Source of the DNA: Asterochloris sp. CNOR1
Taxonomy: Eukaryota > Chlorophyta > Trebouxiophyceae > Trebouxiales > Trebouxiaceae
Reading direction: 5' to 3'
Assembly (NCBI GenBank): GCA_963969365.1
Contig: OZ017747.1
Location: forward strand, 2,418,001-2,482,000
DNA length: 64,000 nucleotides
The translations under genes and the position numbers were made by a program. Each line of letters begins with the position of its first letter. Within the stretch, counting starts at the first letter, position 1. The notes below the pieces were generated by a model. The model saw only the letters and a program-made list of their open reading frames with translations. It searched no databases and was not told where the DNA came from. Below are positions 23,497 through 40,240 of this stretch, piece by piece.

Positions 23497-23994
23497 CCCA
23501 AAAACTCAACAAGTCACCCCGCTGTGTCTTTCCGCTCTCCCCTTCACATAATGTCTGGTCACTCTTATCCTTGTGAGTCCCGTGCTCTGTATGAGAGCAG
23601 TTTTTGTGTCTTATGAGGGACAACGTCTATGGGTGAACATTCTTGGCGCGCATTTCATTCCATCAAGCAGCTCTTGCGCCAGAGACCACACTCACAGACG
23701 TGTTATTGGAACCACCCTTTCAGAGTGCGAATATGTTTCACCACCTTGCTTGTCTGCCTGTGAGGAGAGATGGATGCTGCGAATTGTGTGCACAACACAA
23801 CCCCTGCCTGACTGAAAGCAATATCTCACATGATACACTAAAGCTGTAAAAGCATCCAACAGAGTGTCAGAAATGTTCTCCATGATTCCATGGGACAAAC
23901 ATCAATTCATAGTCAGTGCAGTCAAGACCTGTAGGCTGTGTCAACAGACTCACGCAGCACCTAACAACACGCTGCATCATCCTGCACGCTGGCT
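23497..23994. other. Convergent intergenic region DUF506 / SLP phosphatase
   Basis: About 500 bp between two converging stop codons, noticeably AT-richer than its flanks and without supported coding sequence. It presumably holds both 3' UTRs. Confidence 0.45.
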
Positions 23995-26900
23995 TTATTG
24001 AATTGAAGAGGCCAATGCCTGCTCTTGTGGGATTCTGCCTGCAATGTGGGCATGGCAGGCTTTCAGATTGGGGAAAGGACATGATTGCAGGCAGCTCGTT
24101 TGTATCGGATTCCTCAGCATACCAGCGTCAATAATGCGAACAACAGATTGTCCCTGCTCCTGAGTAATCTCAAGTACCTGCAGACCAGCAAAGGCACACA
24201 TCTGCTAGTGCACAGAAACTGAGCAGGCAGCACCCAGGTGGACAGAGCAGGTGGGATGCTTGCCTGCACGTTGGCATCGAGGATATTTTGCCTCACAACA
24301 AACAGAAGGATGACAGGCAGCACGCAGGCATGCTCGGAGCAAGCGGCACGCTTTGCCTGGGGGTTGGCATTCAGCACTCCCTCTGACATGCCCACATCCA
24401 TTCGCCAGACTCTGCGATCGCACTCACAGTTGGCGCCCTCCAGCTGCACACAGGCACAGCTCGATCTCAGGGCAGCTGTGTGCAAGCAGAGGCTGTGGGT
24501 TTACTCCATCAAAGTGCTGACCACAGGGCCAGCAGCTGACATCGCGCACAATGTTGCACAGGCGGCCCGGGAGTATGGCTCCATTCAAAGAAAGGGGTGC
24601 AGGCTTGCAGCTGCTTCTCTCTGCACAGGCAGCCTGGAGAACCGACCTCTGCAGCTGAGTGCGGGTTTGCAGCTGAGGCACATCACGTCTGCGTACATGC
24701 AGCCTGAGATTTTGCGAGGTGGTCAGGGCTCTGGCAGCTGGTGTGCACCTGGGGAGTGTGCCCAATGACGAGATGTCGGGCGCCAACAGAGTCCAGTGTC
24801 ATGTGCAGCTTGGCACATGTCATCATCCGGTCATATGCGCTTTTGAAACGCTCCTGGCCGAACTGCCTGGTCCACACCACGCTGTTGGCATACCTGCAGT
24901 GTGAGGCAGTGCCACACGTGCTCAAAGCAGAAGGTGGGCAGCTGGTTGCAGACGCGCTGCTGATGCGCACCCTGCAGCAGCAAGCTTGCAGGTGGGCTGC
25001 AACAACTCACCCCATGGCATGATAGGGTGGGCGAGCCCTACGCCCCTGAGTGAGCTCCCCACGCATCCAGGCTGACACCTCATGGTTAAGGCGCTCCAAG
25101 CCATGGCTGACTGCATGGGCCAGGAGGTTTACATCAGCATGCGCTGTCCAGGACACCAGCGTGCCACAGCGTGTGTTGTGCATGCGCTGCGCTACGCATG
25201 GCAGGCAGGGTAGAGGAGAGCAGCGTGAGCTGGGGCGCCTGTCACGCAGAAGCTGCAGCAATCATGTTCACAAGCGCTCTGGATTCCAGCCTGTGCATCT
25301 GAATCAGCTGAGCAAGTCAGCTCTGCACAAAGCAGCAGGCAGACAGGCAGGGCCGGTCAGCAGCGAGGCCCTGACGACAGTGGCAGGCGGGTGCACAGAC
25401 CACTTGAAGGTGAGCTGGGCTGAGGGGAGCACCAAGAAGGGGGCACAGCGCCGTCAGGAGCACGCCTCGGACGTGCCCAGAGAACGGCCTGAGTTCAGTC
25501 AGCTCACCATGCGGGGGCAGCACGCCGCCGTGTGCAAACAGGATGTCATTGACCAGCAGGACGGTGGGATTCTTGGCCAGCTCTCGGGCCATGCCCCCCC
25601 CGGGGCTGTACAGCATATAGCGAGCCTTTAGCTGGTTGCTGACGTCCTCCAGAGGCAGGTCGCGCAGGCCGGCCGCAAGAGCAGATTCCCGCAGGCCCCC
25701 TGGCGTCGTGTACCTGTAGTGCAGTGCACACAGGCAGTAGTGGCAGCCCCTCTGATGAACGCACAGCAGCCCCTCTGTTCAGAGACTGCAGCTGCATGTG
25801 TCAAACTGGTAGATGGGCGCAGTGGACGGCGCAAGCCCCCACACGTTGCATGTCTGGAGCCAGTGCACTCATGTGGTGTTCATCATGGCAGCCCCTCTGG
25901 GCAAGCCTTGCAAACGAAGGCACAGAACTGCCGCCTGCTCCATGAAACGCGTGTCTGCAATAAGTGGGCACAGCACTCCTGGGCAAGACGTGTCGTTGGC
26001 TGGCACCGGCATCTGCGCATGCGACCAGAGGCAGCAGAGGTCTGCTGAGCCGACCCGCTCTGAAGCCACCGATGCTTGCTTCAGAGCTCAAGAGTTGGGA
26101 CTGCTCTGAGAGAAGACATGATGCAGGCAGGCTTCACTGGCGTGCCACGGGGTCATGCTGACGGCCTCACTGCCTCAGCCAGCGAACAGGAGGCCTCAGC
26201 ACCACGAGGGCCCACCTGAAGTCGCCGCAGACATTAAGACTTTCATGGTTGCCGTTCAGCATGATGACACGGCCGCCCTCAAGCTTGGCTTGCCGGTCCA
26301 GCTCTCTGAGCATCATGATGACGCCTGCAGAGTAGCACAGCACACTTGTGTGCTCGTGAATCAGGGTACCTGACAATTCGACGTGGCACATAGCAGCCCC
26401 GCCAAAGGCTGCCTCTCTCATCACCTGACTGGCTGCAGTAGCCAGCAAAGGCAGCCCAGGCTGCAGGCTGGCAGGCATGACTGCCAGCAATTGCCCTGTG
26501 CCAGCCAGTCTGTCAGGACACTGCCCCCAGCGCAGCCTGCACGGCCAGCCATGCTGCCACTTCAGAGGCAGCAGCGTCCAGTGCCTCCACAGGCTTGCCC
26601 TGGCGCAGACTGCACTCATCTCGCGTGCTCCCCTAAGCATGGCCTGCACTTTCAGCTTGAAAGTCCCCACACAGCCCACCCTGCAGCCAGGGCGCCTGCT
26701 GTCTGCCCAGGCAGCGCCTTTGCCTGCTGTCCACTCAGGCAACGCCTGCCCTTCAGTCGGCTGCCCATCAAGTGCAGAGCATTCTCAAGCTGCACCTGGG
26801 TGCCTGCATCTGCATCTGCCTCCACGACAAGCACTGCCAGCCCAAGTGCAACCAACTGCCAGCCAGGGCCCTGGCACCGAAAGCCATGGGTGGGCAGTTG

Positions 26901-27829
26901 CCCAGGCGGAGCCTGACATTATCAGCAGGTGTGCGCACCGATGTGAAGCGCCTGAGGTTGCTCACAAGTTAGCGATGTTCCCCAAGTGCAGCATGCACTG
27001 GCAGCCTGAGTAACAGCAATCGAAGTTGCAGGTGACCAGCCCTGCTACCGAAGGTGCCCTCCTGGGTGCAGCTCAGAACTCCAGCAGTAACGCCACCAAC
27101 TGCATGGCGTGCAGCCTGTGCAGTCAGGCTGGCAGAGTTCGCACCAATTTCAGAGTCCCCCCGATCCAGGACATCCCCCAGCTGCACCACCACAGTGTTG
27201 CCGCCGGTCCACTTCACGCTCTGATTGTGCTCCGTGAGGACGCCCGCTGTCTCCAACGCTGTGACGGCCTTCTGCAGGTCGCCGTGGATGTCGCCGACTG
27301 CAGGGCAGCCACATCTGTATAGGTGGAAGCTGCCACCGTCGACAGCAGCTGCATGTGAAGAGGTCCAGCTGAGCCAGCAGCACAAGAGCATGTGAAGGCG
27401 TGGCAACAGGAGCCCATGAGGCGACCTGCAGCAGGCAGAGCAATCAAGCCAGCTGATGCTGCAGCTGCAGGTGGCTTGTGTATGCAACCACTCACATGCA
27501 ACAATCCGGTCAGCGGCCTTTATGAAGGTCGGGGGCAGCACCGCAGCAGGGGCCAGGACATGCTGCTGTTGTTCAGATGGCTCCTGCACAGGCAGAGGGC
27601 CTCCATCTGCCACCTTGGCTGCTTCACAGAGGACATACGCGTTGCTTTGTCGCCTGGGCCGTCTTCTGTGTTGCTGCTGGGGAATGCGATGAGCTGCAGG
27701 CGACCCTTTGTGCCAGCCAGGCTTGCTGGGTGGGCATTGCCACACAGGCAGGGGCCTGCCTTGTCTAGCGGGTGCAAAGGCGGTGCAGGCTAGCTGGTCT
27801 TTCACGTGCTGTCCACATTGCTGGTGCAT
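23995..27829 (-). CDS. Shewanella-like protein phosphatase (calcineurin-type metallophosphatase)
   Basis: SLP phosphatases are PPP-superfamily enzymes of bacterial ancestry found in plants and algae; plant SLP1 is plastid-located and SLP2 is not. Metal-binding motifs appear in order: GDIHGDLQKA (about 27290), GDVLDRGD (27170), LNGNHESLNVCGDFR (26240), HGGVLPPH (25510) and LVIGHTPQ (24770). Other conserved stretches are YSPGGGMARELAKNPTVLLV (25590), RRVWRMDVGMSEGVLNANPQ (24400) and VLEITQEQGQSVVRIIDAGM (24177 down). The start ATG at 27829 opens a roughly 110-residue basic Ala/Arg/Gln-rich N-terminus, suggestive of a plastid transit peptide, before PPTFIKAADRIVA|F-GDIHGD, joined across a GTGAGT donor. 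The intron between NANPQ and VLEIT uses a GC donor. The C-terminus is taken at the first in-frame stop, 23995-23997. Confidence 0.88.
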
Positions 27830-28083
27830 CAAACAGGGAACTTGCACTTGCGGTCACGACGACACATTGGGGCTGGTGCCGACTTTTGGCTACAGGTGCA
27901 TGTTTGGGCAAACATAGGATCTAGACCGGGGCCAAAGCAAGCCCCACCCGGCAGGTGCTGGACTGTGAGGCTTTATGTTTATCTGAATATGTGCACCAAG
28001 CATGCATCTTGGCCGCAATTGAGTGCAACACGAAAGGTACAAGCAAACACAATGAAGCCCTGACACACAATCTGCGGTGGTAG

Positions 28084-30207
28084 CTACTCTGACCAGGCTG
28101 GAGTGTTGCTTTTCTGAATTTGAGCCACGAAGTTGGCATGCACAGTCCTGAATTTGGGCAGGGGACTGGAGTCATCATCATACTCCTCCTCAGAAGAGAT
28201 CCACTTGCATCTTGCGCACTCCGCATCCCAGTCGGGGCCTGCCCACCAGGGGCACCCACATTGCAAGCAGGGCATCCTTGGATAGAAGACGCAGGCTCTG
28301 CCTCTGATGCGGCGCTCAGTTCCCCCCTTGGCAGCCTTGCCAGTGGGGGGGTCCCACTGACAGGCTTGCGCCACAGAAAATGCACCAGCAACGACTCCCT
28401 CTGCAGCGTTCTGAGATGCCGCTGCTGGCTCCAATCCCGCAGGCCCCGGCAGCTCAGCAGACACAATAGGCTGTGCTCCTGCCCTGCTGTGCTCAGCTGC
28501 TGCTGTCAATGCCTCAGGCTCTGGCTGGCTCCCTTGCTGCACGGCAGCTCTGAGCTTGGCAGGGTTGAGGCCCTTGATTGTATGCGTGTGCTGCCTGTCC
28601 CTGAAGATGTGGCATGTGGGGAGCTTGCCCACCTTAAAAGCTGCCCCCAGTTGCCTGCAGCATGGACATGGGAGACCAGGCTTCAAAACAGTTGTTACCA
28701 TGACCAAAGCATTGCAGCAGTGGAGAGCCTGCAGCATGGAGCTGGCAAGTCAAGCTCTACACTGTACCAAACCAAAAAGCATTGCAGTGAAAACGCCTTC
28801 AGCTTGGACGAGGAGGGCAGACTTGGCAATGCGCCTCCGTCTTCTTTGCAGGAGTCGGGACCATCGTCTCACTTTACATGAGGCTGCTCCATGTCTGCAG
28901 TGCAGGCCAGCAGCCTTGGCTGCGTGGTCTGTTGGAGCTCCCTCAAGGCCTTTCTCATTCCAGCGCACTCCACCTGCACCCGCACCGCTGCTGCCTCCTG
29001 ATCGGCTGTCTGGTCCGGGGCTGCGATTGCCTGCTGGGCATGCGGGCCAAGGTCCTTGGGCTCAGTGGGGCTGCTGTTCTTGGAGCTCAGCCACAGCACC
29101 ACCAGGAGACAGCTGCACTGATCTGCCTGGGCCAGCAGGGCTTTCAGATCTGCCGCGCCTGCAAGGGCCTCTGGGTCCAGCCTGCTGCTGGAGAGATGTG
29201 CACCTGCAGAAGAGGCATACATTGCTGTCAAAATCTGGTTGGTGGATGCTCTTCCGTGCCTTATGAGAGCCTTGTGATGGGCTTTGCCACAAAACTGGCC
29301 GACGACCTTTGTACGATGCCGGGTCTCATCATGTCTAGAGCAGCGATACACACACCAGTGCATCTTGGTTGTTGTAGGGACAGAAGCAGAAGGAGACCTG
29401 CATCCGACTGTAATGACCTTGCTACACCATGTGTTCAGTGTCCACTGCTATTGCAGCACGCACGAAAACCTCACAAAGCAGCCTTGGATGATACCTTTGA
29501 GTGCATCCTGGGCATCCCCGGCGAGTGGAGCCTCCTCCTGGCTGCATTCCCACTCAACTGCGCTGCGGGGCACTGTCTGGGCCTCCTCTGAGGCCTGTGC
29601 AAGGTGGTGGGCCAGGGCTGTGTGCAGCTTGCCAAGGGCATCAGCTCCTGTGAGCTTTTGAACCACCTGGGCAGCTGAGGGTGCCACGTGCAGTGTGAAG
29701 CAGGGGAACTTTGTGCCGTCCTCTTTGAGGATTGGGTAGGCCCCTGCGGGCAGCAGAGACATGCATAGGGATGCCGCTGGCATGCAGGGTCCACCACTCA
29801 GGCAGCAGGCACAGCACGCAAGCCACCTACAAATCGCTGCCCACCCGTGCGCCGCGAGTCTGCCCTCCTGCAGACGGTCTTGAGGGCCCAGAGCCGATTG
29901 GGCCCCTGGCACCTGTGGCTTGGGGAGATACTCAACTGCAGGAACACCACCGCGGGGAACTCTTGTGCCAGCCTGCAAGAAACACATGCGATGTGAGGTG
30001 GGCTTACACTGATGGATGCGCGCTGGGCGTGCAGTCTAACCTCCTGAAGACCTGCTCAACGTCCAGCTCCTGATTGCTTGCAGACCAGGGCGCAAGCCAA
30101 TTTATCACACAAAGTCGATCTGCGAGTGCATTGAGGGCCTCTTGAACCTCCTTGGCCCCCTGGCTGATATGCAGAACCTCTTCAGACTGCCAATGATTGC
30201 AGGCCAT
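28084..30207 (-). CDS. Protein with two thioredoxin-like folds lacking CxxC, Cys-rich C-terminus
   Basis: Not assigned to a named family. Exon 1 starts at ATG 30207: EEVLHISQGAKEVQEAL, then LCVINWLAPWSASNQELD, the typical thioredoxin strand-WAPW pattern with the CxxC positions replaced (SASN). Exon 2 joins in phase (FRR|LAQEFPAVVFLQLS), and exon 3 (from about 29747) adds AYPILKEDGTKFPCFTLHVA...KLTGADALGKLHTAL. A second domain starts near 29215 (LDPEALAGAADLKALL, CLLVVLWLSSKNSS), again without CxxC, and its second half is GKLPTCHIFRDRQHTHTIKG, with the cis-Pro-type LPT and the IKG turn. The C-terminal part has PCLQCGCPWW, DAECARC and an acidic EEEYDDD patch. Architecture resembles the N-terminal part of PICOT-type monothiol glutaredoxins, but no CGFS domain is seen. 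Intron calls in the last 650 bp are uncertain. Confidence 0.68.
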
Positions 30208-30286
30208 GGCAATTCTAGGTCTGTGACTAAGGGTGCAACCATTAGGTCAGTGGGACTGCGGCGACTCGGCCCTCTCTGAGACAGCC
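30208..30286. promoter_or_regulatory. 79-bp divergent promoter, thioredoxin-like (-) / RPL23A (+)
   Basis: Only 79 bp lie between the two start codons, so both leaders and any core promoter must fit here or overlap exons. No TATA box was recognised. Confidence 0.6.
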
Positions 30287-31771
30287 ATGGCCCCAAAAGG
30301 TGAGCAGCAAGGTGGATCACGCAGCCTGCGCTCCATCAGGACAAGAACCCAGTGGCCCAGCCTGAGCTCCTTCTTTGATGTGCAGGGAAGGACTCCAAGG
30401 CTAAGGCCCAGAAGGCTCTAAAGGCCGTGAAGAAGGGCACATGGAAGCAGACACGCAAGCCCCGCTTCTCTGTGGTGTTCCACAGACCCAAGACGCAGAC
30501 TCAAGAGCGGGAACCCAAGTACCCTAGGCTGAGGTAGGCCGGCATGGCAGGGTACATGCTCACACGCCAGTGTGTTGCTTTGGGGGACCACTGTGCAGCA
30601 ACTTACTACTTGGTGCAGCATATATGCAGCCTGGCACAGCAGGTTCCCCAGCATTCCATGCCAGGCTGCTGCACAAGGCGACTCGATGCATGGGCAGCTA
30701 CAGGGATTGGCACCTTGTGTCTGCCTCTGTTCTGCAGTGCGCCCAAGAAGCAGAGGCTGGACGACTTCCAGGTTGTCAAATACCCGCTCACCACAGAGTC
30801 TGCCATGAAGAAAATCGAGGACAACAACACCCTGGTGAGCTGCCTGCAAGCTCCTTGGCTGCACAGATAGTTGCCTGCAAGCAAGCCGTTTGCCCAGCTG
30901 GTCTGCAACAAGCAAGCAGGGCTCAGGCTGGCTGCAAGTCTAATGCCAGCTGGCTTCCATTTGTGGTATGATGTGTCAGCAAAGACAGCGCTTATTGACA
31001 GCGCTGCACTGCAGCATGAAAGCCATCAACGCCGTGGTGAGCTAGCTGAGCTGAAACTCAGCTGCTTGGCTGCAAGCAAGCAAGCTGCAGCCTGAGCTGC
31101 TGGCAAGCTGTCTGCACAGACAGCCTTTGCGATGTAGGGTGGGTCCAGCAGCAATGGGAGCAGCCACGGTGATAGGGCAACACAGCTGGTCGCTGTGTGC
31201 CTTGCCTGGCAGTGAACAGGGCCGCAAGCTTGCCTCTCCTCAGCCTTTGTTTGACTGGCAGCAGATGCGCCACCCATACCCACAGGCTCGCTGCTATGTG
31301 TGCGCAGGACTCGCGCACACGCATGTTGGGCCCACAGGCTTGCCCATGCATCTCTGAATCAGAGGCCCCAGCAGGCCTGACTGCTATCCTTTGTTCTTAC
31401 CATGCAGGTCTTCATTGTGGACGTCCGGTCTAACAAGAAGCAGATCAAGGATGCTGTGCAGCGCTTGTACGACATCCACACTCAGAAAATCAACACTCTG
31501 ATCAGGTGCGAATGCGGCAGTTCTGTTGGGCTTGAATGATGACAATGCTGTCCAGGGCAGCCGCCCTGTGCCCTGTGGCTGCTGGGAGATTTCAGATGGT
31601 CTTGAGGCGATTTAGCAGGCAGGACACCAGCTGGATTTGGCAGCTGAGAGCTCTGCACCTACCAACCTTGTCGCTTTATCGTGCAGGCCCGATGGAGCAA
31701 AGAAGGCGTACGTCAGGTTGACGCAGGACTATGATGCGCTGGATGTAGCAAACAAGATTGGCATCATCTAG
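30287..31771 (+). CDS. RPL23A: 60S ribosomal protein uL23 (L23a)
   Basis: Component of the large cytosolic ribosomal subunit at the polypeptide exit tunnel. Five exons join cleanly: 30287-30299 (MAPK), about 30389-30535 ([19 protein letters not shown]...REPKYPRL), about 30739-30834 ([20 protein letters not shown]...NNTL), about 31409-31505 ([20 protein letters not shown]...NTLI) and about 31687-31771 ([20 protein letters not shown]...IGII, stop TAG). The deduced protein of about 146 residues is full length for L23a, with the basic N-terminal extension and the [20 protein letters not shown] end that is nearly invariant in eukaryotes. TGTAA, the usual green-algal polyadenylation hexamer core, occurs at 31775-31779, only 4 nt after the stop. 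Confidence 0.97.
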
Positions 31772-31883
31772 TTCTGTAATGTAAAGACCACCACATCAGC
31801 AGAACTGCTGCATGATGGGGGATACAAGGGCTGCACATGGCTGTCGGCAGTGGCTGCTTCGGTTGCAGGGCATTGCTGCCCCA

Positions 31884-34328
31884 TCACCAAAACCAAAGGC
31901 TGGGCAGGCGGCGCGTGAGGCCGGCAAGGCGTCTGCGCATGACCTCAGGCTGCAGGTCGACCACTGGGATGCCGTGCAGGACACACAGGCCAGATAGGGG
32001 CCCCTCCTGCAGCCAGGGATGCATTGCTGTTGGACCTGGACACCCTTCTCATGTATAGGCCAGAGACAGGCCTCTCCTGCAGCCATGCTGCGCATTGCAG
32101 CCCACCGGCATGCAATCCTCAGGACCCACCTCAGCCCATATGCAGACAGGGCATGTCAGAGCATATGCAGCCAAGCATGCAGTGTCGCCAATCCTCAACC
32201 ACCCTCAGGGAGGGTGGCTCAGGTAGAACGCAGAGTGCAAAGCTAAGCAGGAACCTCTTCTGTGGCCAGCCCTGCATCCACAATGACTGCCTGCATATTG
32301 TCAGGGGCCGGCAGACAGCTGTCACCTGCAGTATCCTCTCCCACTCCTCCCTCATGTGCCCGTCATCCAGATTCATGTAGGCAGGGGACCGCACAAATGC
32401 CTCTCTGCTGCCATGCTCTGCAAAGGGACGAGTCACAGCCGCTCCCATGCCACAGTCACCTGCGTAAGTCAAGTGTGCCCCTCAATAAGCCTCCGATCAG
32501 CTGAGACGGCATGCACAGCGGTAGGAGGGCAGGTTGAGTGTTCAAAGGCTGCTGATATGAAGAGCTCACCACAGAAAAGCACGTTGCCGTGCCGCTTCCA
32601 TTTCAGCATGATGTGGCCTTCTGTGTGCCCCACAGTGTGAATGATCTCCAAGCCAAAAGCCTCTCGCACATCAGCGTGGTGTGTCAGCGGATCCTTGAAA
32701 GCCACCTGGTGCTGTGGGCCAAGCTGCATCGCAGACACAGGTACCCCTCAGCGCCGCTGCTGGGACCATGCTTGGTGCCCAGCACTTGACCGACACCAGA
32801 GAGACCCTCTGGCAGCAGCGTGCAGCCCTGTCTCTGCCCTTGGGCACGTCCATCAACCACCCCGGTTCAGGCTTGCCATGTATCATTCTCACAGCAATCA
32901 CAGCATGAGATGCAACGTCAACCCGACCTGTGCCTGGTCCTTGGCTATTTCAGCCACCTCCTCCCTTCTCATCAGCACTGGCACCCCCTGCTGCCTGACC
33001 CACTCCCGCCACTGCCTGCAGTCGTAGCCGTCATGGTTACAAGTACCCCATTTCTGCGCAAGCAGCACCAGCGTGCGCAGGACATAGTTGCAGCACCAGG
33101 AACCCACATTGATGGATTGAATTCCAGGCAGCAGGGGTGGTGGTGGGTCATGTAGAGGGCCACGGGCTTGCTGCCAGTGGCTGCAAGGCGCTGCACGTGG
33201 TGCATCTGGTCCTGCAGGTCGCAGATAGCTTTGCAGAACGTGTGCAGGCATGCTGCAGCGGCAGCATAAGAGGCACCAGGCAGACAATGACGCTCCTCAG
33301 CTACAGCACAGGACCCCTGCTGCAGCAGGCCAGGGGCCACAGCCTTCTGCAGACAGCAAGGTGGTGCTGAGGCACCCTGTCCAGGTCACACGCCGGAGGC
33401 CACCGCACCAAGCCACAGACCTTGTCTTAATGGGACACTGCCAGGCTTGCAGAATGTACTTCACCTCATAGATGCAGTCAATGAGCACCATCGAGCGCCT
33501 GTCTTCTGACAGGATGATGTAGCCCTGGGTGGGCAGATTGACAATGGTGGCCAGGCCATCCTGCCTCGTCCGCAGCCTCAGCAGGTCCGGGTGCAGCCAC
33601 TGCGGGGAGAAGTCCGTCAACATGGTAGGGGCATGTGGCTGGGTACCTGTGGCCTGCATGACCACATGAACCTTACCCTACCCCCCTGCTGAAAAGGCGT
33701 CGGACAGCTTTGAGGGGATTCATCTCTGCCTGAGAGGCCGTGTACCTCACTGATCATACATGTCTGCACCATCTGCAGGATCACAGCCTCCCACGGCCGT
33801 GTCATTGCAGTCGGGGTTCACATGCTGCTAACCCACCTGGGCCCACATGAGTGCCCCATGAGCTAGCTTGTGCACGTCCAGCTGGAGCCCAGGGGCCCCC
33901 ATCGGCAGCTGGCGCTCGGGGAGGATGGCAGGCAGGTCTTCAGTGCTTGTGAGGCTGGGTCTGTGTGCCTTTGCATCGCGTGCCTGTGCATCGCTCGCCT
34001 TTGCATCGCTGGGTCTGCGTGCCTTTGCATCGCTCGCCAGATGTTGCCTGGCCCTCGCACCCTGCATGTTCATGCTGCCAGGTCCTGACAACTCACGTTT
34101 GGCCTGATGCTTTAGGGGCTTTGCAGACCAGAAGAGCCACAAGCTCTGACACAAAGCATGCCCTGCCAGGATCCTCTGCAATGTCACCTTGTGCTGGTGT
34201 CTCAGAGAAATGTCGTCCAGAAGACGTCTCTCTGGAAAGCCCTGCCTGATCATCTCAGGCCGAGCTGCACTGGAGCTCTGAGGCAGTACACAAGGGGCGC
34301 TGTGAGTTCGCTCAGCCAGCTTTGACAT
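31884..34328 (-). CDS. Metallo-beta-lactamase-fold hydrolase-like protein
   Basis: ATG at 34328 opens a roughly 160-residue leader with a degenerate Ala/Asp/Lys repeat, possibly an organelle-targeting or disordered segment (QLDVHKLAHGALMWAQ at its end). Later exons give MVQTCMISE (33776-33750), then HAPTMLTDFSPQWLHPDLLRL and NLPTQGYIILSEDRRSMVLI (33650-33480), KPVALYMTHHH (33170), QWREWVRQQGVPVLMRREEV (about 33010), GLEIIHTVGHTEGHIMLKW with VLFCGELF (32660-32570), FVRSPAYMNLDD (32390) and LHGIPVVDLQPEVMRRRL to the TGA at 31884-31886. TVGHTEGHI...LFCGE matches the MBL HxxGHTxGH...F.GD block. The first metal motif is not a clean HxHxDH; it resembles the plant/cyanobacterial variant family with THRDD-type sequence, so catalytic status is open. 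Exon joins around 33040-33165 are problematic. Confidence 0.68.
31985..32095 (-). repeat. Echo of the last MBL exon's acceptor edge
   Basis: On the minus strand the real edge GCTGCAG|GAGGGGCCCCTATCT (exon starts 32006) is preceded in the intron by GCTGCAGGAGAGGCCTGTCT (from about 32084). The match continues through CTGGCCTRTRYRTG. The spacing is about 72 bp. Confidence 0.75.
33957..34040 (-). repeat. Degenerate in-frame minisatellite in the MBL leader
   Basis: Five imperfect units built on GCCTTTGCATCGC, some extended by TGGGTCTGYGT. On the minus strand they encode a repeated (A)SDAKA(R/H) pattern. Length polymorphism here would change the leader without shifting frame in some combinations. 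Confidence 0.8.
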
Positions 34329-34637
34329 CACAGCAGGCTAGCCAATGCTGCTGTCCCTGCAAGGCAGACCTGACTGAGAATATCTGGGCAGGTGGATCTC
34401 AAGGTGACTAGGACTTGAACATCTGGCATGAACTCTTAGGTTGCATACCTGCTTGCGGTGTCTGCTGGGTCAGGAGGAGCCTAGAGACACGTGCGGCAGC
34501 TCCCGATCGTCCAGCCCGCCAAAGAGCTGGAGTTACGGGTAGAGTGACACAGCTGGAGCTTTCCGGCATCTCAGTCAAAAATGGTGGGCGGACAATCTGC
34601 AAAGTGCAGAGCATCATCGAGCCCGGCCTGAACGAGT
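34329..34637. other. Intergenic region, kinase 3' end / MBL promoter
   Basis: About 309 bp between two genes on the minus strand, expected to hold the kinase 3' UTR and the MBL promoter. No specific motif was recognised. Confidence 0.4.
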
Positions 34638-40119
<5,482 letters not shown>

Positions 40120-40240
40120 GGCGTCAAACGTTGACTATATGACGTTAAACGGACTGCATGCCCACAGGCAGGGCCTGTCTAGTTTAGCTCACACTGGGAT
40201 AGCTCACATTTGCCCCTCCTCTTTAGTCTAGCTCGCCTGT
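40120..40240. promoter_or_regulatory. 121-bp divergent promoter, kinase (-) / maltose acetyltransferase (+)
   Basis: Contains a near-palindrome GTCAAACGTTGAC at 40123-40135, whose arms are W-box cores, followed by TATATGACGT with a bZIP-type TGACGT at 40140-40145. A TAGCTCRC unit occurs three times between about 40184 and 40236. These are motif matches only; function is inferred. Confidence 0.5.
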
